Positions 62,718 to 64,000 of a stretch of 64,000 bases of DNA are shown here, one piece after another. The notes beneath the pieces are model-generated. The model saw only the letters and a program-made list of their open reading frames with translations. It searched no databases and was not told the origin of the DNA. Numbering within the stretch: the stretch's first letter is position 1; every line of letters begins with the position of its first letter. Source of the DNA: Rhodohalobacter sulfatireducens (GTDB lineage Bacteria > Bacteroidota > Rhodothermia > Balneolales > Balneolaceae); the NCBI RefSeq assembly GCF_022012475.1, contig NZ_JAKLWS010000004.1, positions 124,001 to 188,000 of the forward strand. Reading direction: 5' to 3'. The translations under genes and the position numbers were made by a program.

Positions 62718-62954
62718 TTAAGATAGAAGACCTTTTACTGAAATATCTTCATCCAATGACTCCCAGTGAATTCCGACTCCATTGCCAATCAAACGCCAAT
62801 TTTTCTTTTCCTCTATTGAAGCGTCTCGCAGTTTTGGGAACCATTCAATCGGCACCGTTATCTCACGGCCATCTTCAAGAAATACTCTCATTGAATCTTC
62901 CGTAAACTCAAGATCTGTTGCCTTCACCAACTTATTTTTCACTAAAGTGCTCAT
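62718..62954 (-). CDS. DUF2442 domain-containing protein
   Basis: A 78-residue protein of the DUF2442 family, with the pattern ATDLEFTEDSMRVFLEDGREITVPIEWFPKL and IHWESLDEDISVKGLL. Its start overlaps the DUF4160 gene end by 23 bases, so the two are translated together. This pair is widespread in bacterial genomes and often suspected of being a toxin-antitoxin-like module; that has not been shown in general. Confidence 0.9.
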   Translation of the reverse strand: MSTLVKNKLVKATDLEFTEDSMRVFLEDGREITVPIEWFPKLRDASIEEKKNWRLIGNGVGIHWESLDEDISVKGLLS

Positions 62955-63171
62955 TCCAACCTGATTCTATTTTTTGTTTATTTGCTTCAACTAATTTACT
63001 GATTTTATTCAATTCAGATGAATTATAACCAGTTGAATATGCAAGAGCTGTAGGATTCAACCAAAATTTACAATATCCATCACCACTTTCAACGTGTATA
63101 TGAACAGGTTCATTTCCCTCATTACTGAAGAAAAAAAAGCGATAACCATCAATTCTTAGTACAGTTGGCAT
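62932..63171 (-). CDS. DUF4160 domain-containing protein
   Basis: A small protein of about 79 residues when read from the ATG at 63171 (the frame opens at 63213). The family sequence MPTVLRIDGYRFFFFSNE, GNEPVHIHVESGDGYCKFWLNP is clear, including the His pair HIH. DUF4160 commonly precedes DUF2442 as it does here, with a 23-base overlap. Function unknown; the compact size and pairing make a toxin-antitoxin or nucleic-acid-binding role imaginable. Confidence 0.9.
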   Translation of the reverse strand: MPTVLRIDGYRFFFFSNEGNEPVHIHVESGDGYCKFWLNPTALAYSTGYNSSELNKISKLVEANKQKIESGWNEHFSEK

Positions 63172-63218
63172 ACAACAAACATGTAAAATTCTTATTAGCT
63201 CTGTTACTGTCAAATAAC

Positions 63219-64000
63219 CTAATCAGGAAAGGAAACTTTCCCAAAATTCACTTTTTTACTCTCTTCATCTGATTCAAATTCAAATCCATTTCCGGCCAGC
63301 ATCTCATTCGCTAAAACAGCAAAAATCACTGCCTCTTTCGAATCTGCTGAGATCCCTAAATCTTCAATCTCCCTTATATCCACTCGAGGCAACAGCTCTC
63401 CAATCCGATTCATGACATAGGGGTTGTGTGCTCCGCCACCACTTACATAAAGAGTAGCATTACGCTCTTTATCAATATACTTCTGAATATTCTCAGCGAT
63501 TGTTATAGCAGATAACTCTGAAACAGTACGAACCAAATCTTCAGGCGGAACTTCATCGATTGAGAATTTTAAATTATCTGCCTTTTTGTGAAGCCATTCA
63601 AGATTAAAATATTCCGGACCTGTTGTTTTGGCCTTGCTCTCATCTAGCCAGGAATCTCTAAGCATTTCATCCAGAAGTTTTTCAATTATTCTTCCAGAAA
63701 TGGCGATTTCACCATCTTTGTCATACGGTTTTTGGAAATAATGGAGTGTTAGCGCATCAATTAAAGTATTTCCCGGGCCCGTATCGGTTGTGAAAGATTT
63801 TTTGGTTGATTTGTTCGGCGGCAGAAAAGTGAAATTTCCAATACCTCCAATGTTCAACAATATTCGGGTCTCCGTTGGATGACTGAATAACATTTGATCC
63901 ACCAATCCAGCCATCGGTGCACCTTCGCCACCGTGGGCTACATGTTTCTGCCGAAAATCGCTTATGGTCAGTATTTCTGTTCTAGTAGCAATTTGATCGC
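63219..64000 (-). CDS. anmK: Anhydro-N-acetylmuramic acid kinase, N-terminus beyond the window
   Basis: Recycling enzyme that hydrolyses and phosphorylates 1,6-anhydro-MurNAc to MurNAc 6-phosphate. The frame is open past the edge and continues ISDFRQKHVAHGGEGAPM upstream of the first in-frame Met at 63914. Visible ASKHA-family blocks are LLNIGGIGNFTFLP, TTDTGPGNTLIDAL, TLYVSGGGAHNPYVM and GISADSKEAVIFAVLANEMLAGN. About 260 residues are present; full-length enzymes have about 360-390. It lies 5 bases upstream of the DUF4160 frame, which suggests co-transcription. Confidence 0.93.
   Translation of the reverse strand, partial: DQIATRTEILTISDFRQKHVAHGGEGAPMAGLVDQMLFSHPTETRILLNIGGIGNFTFLPPNKSTKKSFTTDTGPGNTLIDALTLHYFQKPYDKDGEIAISGRIIEKLLDEMLRDSWLDESKAKTTGPEYFNLEWLHKKADNLKFSIDEVPPEDLVRTVSELSAITIAENIQKYIDKERNATLYVSGGGAHNPYVMNRIGELLPRVDIREIEDLGISADSKEAVIFAVLANEMLAGNGFEFESDEESKKVNFGKVSFPD

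Noticed and set aside
1-64000. CRISPR arrays, rRNA, tRNA genes, transposase genes, phage genes
   Set aside because: I looked in the intergenic regions and found no spaced direct repeats of CRISPR type, no clover-leaf sequences and no recombinase or phage motifs.

Overview
The window comes from a moderately AT-rich bacterium of the Bacteroidota/Balneolota (FCB) group; a Balneolaceae-like marine or saline organism is my best guess. The grounds are a SusC/SusD pair, many Cys-lipoproteins, YceI/cupredoxin/DUF5777 neighbours, a fused ThrA, and almost no Shine-Dalgarno signals. The lineage is inferred; no rRNA or tRNA gene was found.

Region 1 (1-33.2 kb, all minus strand) is a large alpha-mannan or high-mannose-glycan utilisation locus. 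In transcription order it holds a GntR/UTRA regulator, a ROK sugar kinase fused to phosphomannose isomerase, an MFS sugar porter, SusC, SusD, a small exported protein, a GH38-type alpha-mannosidase, and a four-gene set (mannonate dehydratase, propeller lactonase, DUF4432 epimerase-like protein, SDR). Then come four GH92 alpha-mannosidases interleaved with two paralogous (alpha/alpha)6 glycosidases of unassigned family, and a partial SDR at the edge. Outer-membrane enzymes would trim mannose, SusCD and the MFS porter import sugar, and the cytoplasm appears to hold two routes for mannose: phosphorylation plus isomerisation, and oxidation through mannonate. One palindromic motif occurs before three transcription units and is a good candidate operator for the GntR protein. 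The leader of the last unit has mutually exclusive hairpins and ends in an intrinsic terminator just before the start codon, which suggests attenuation or a small RNA.

Region 2 (33.3-38.9 kb) is an envelope redox/stress cluster: ECF sigma factor, a membrane-anchored beta-barrel partner, cupredoxin, cytochrome c lipoprotein, YceI, DUF5777 barrel, and a Lipoprotein_15 repeat protein.

Region 3 (38.9-45.6 kb) is the threonine operon thrA-thrB-thrC and divergent proC. Both spacers inside the thr operon are built of period-7 repeats, and a decayed copy of the thrC 3' end lies downstream beside REP-like palindromes.

Region 4 (45.6-64 kb) holds fadE with a TetR regulator and its palindromic operator, a GH29 fucosidase, glycosyltransferases, trmB, thioredoxin-fold proteins, a radical SAM protein, a class III aminotransferase, a UbiA prenyltransferase, a putative DNA glycosylase-like protein, a DUF4160/DUF2442 pair and a partial anmK. 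A deoC-like aldolase pseudogene sits at 58.6-58.8 kb.
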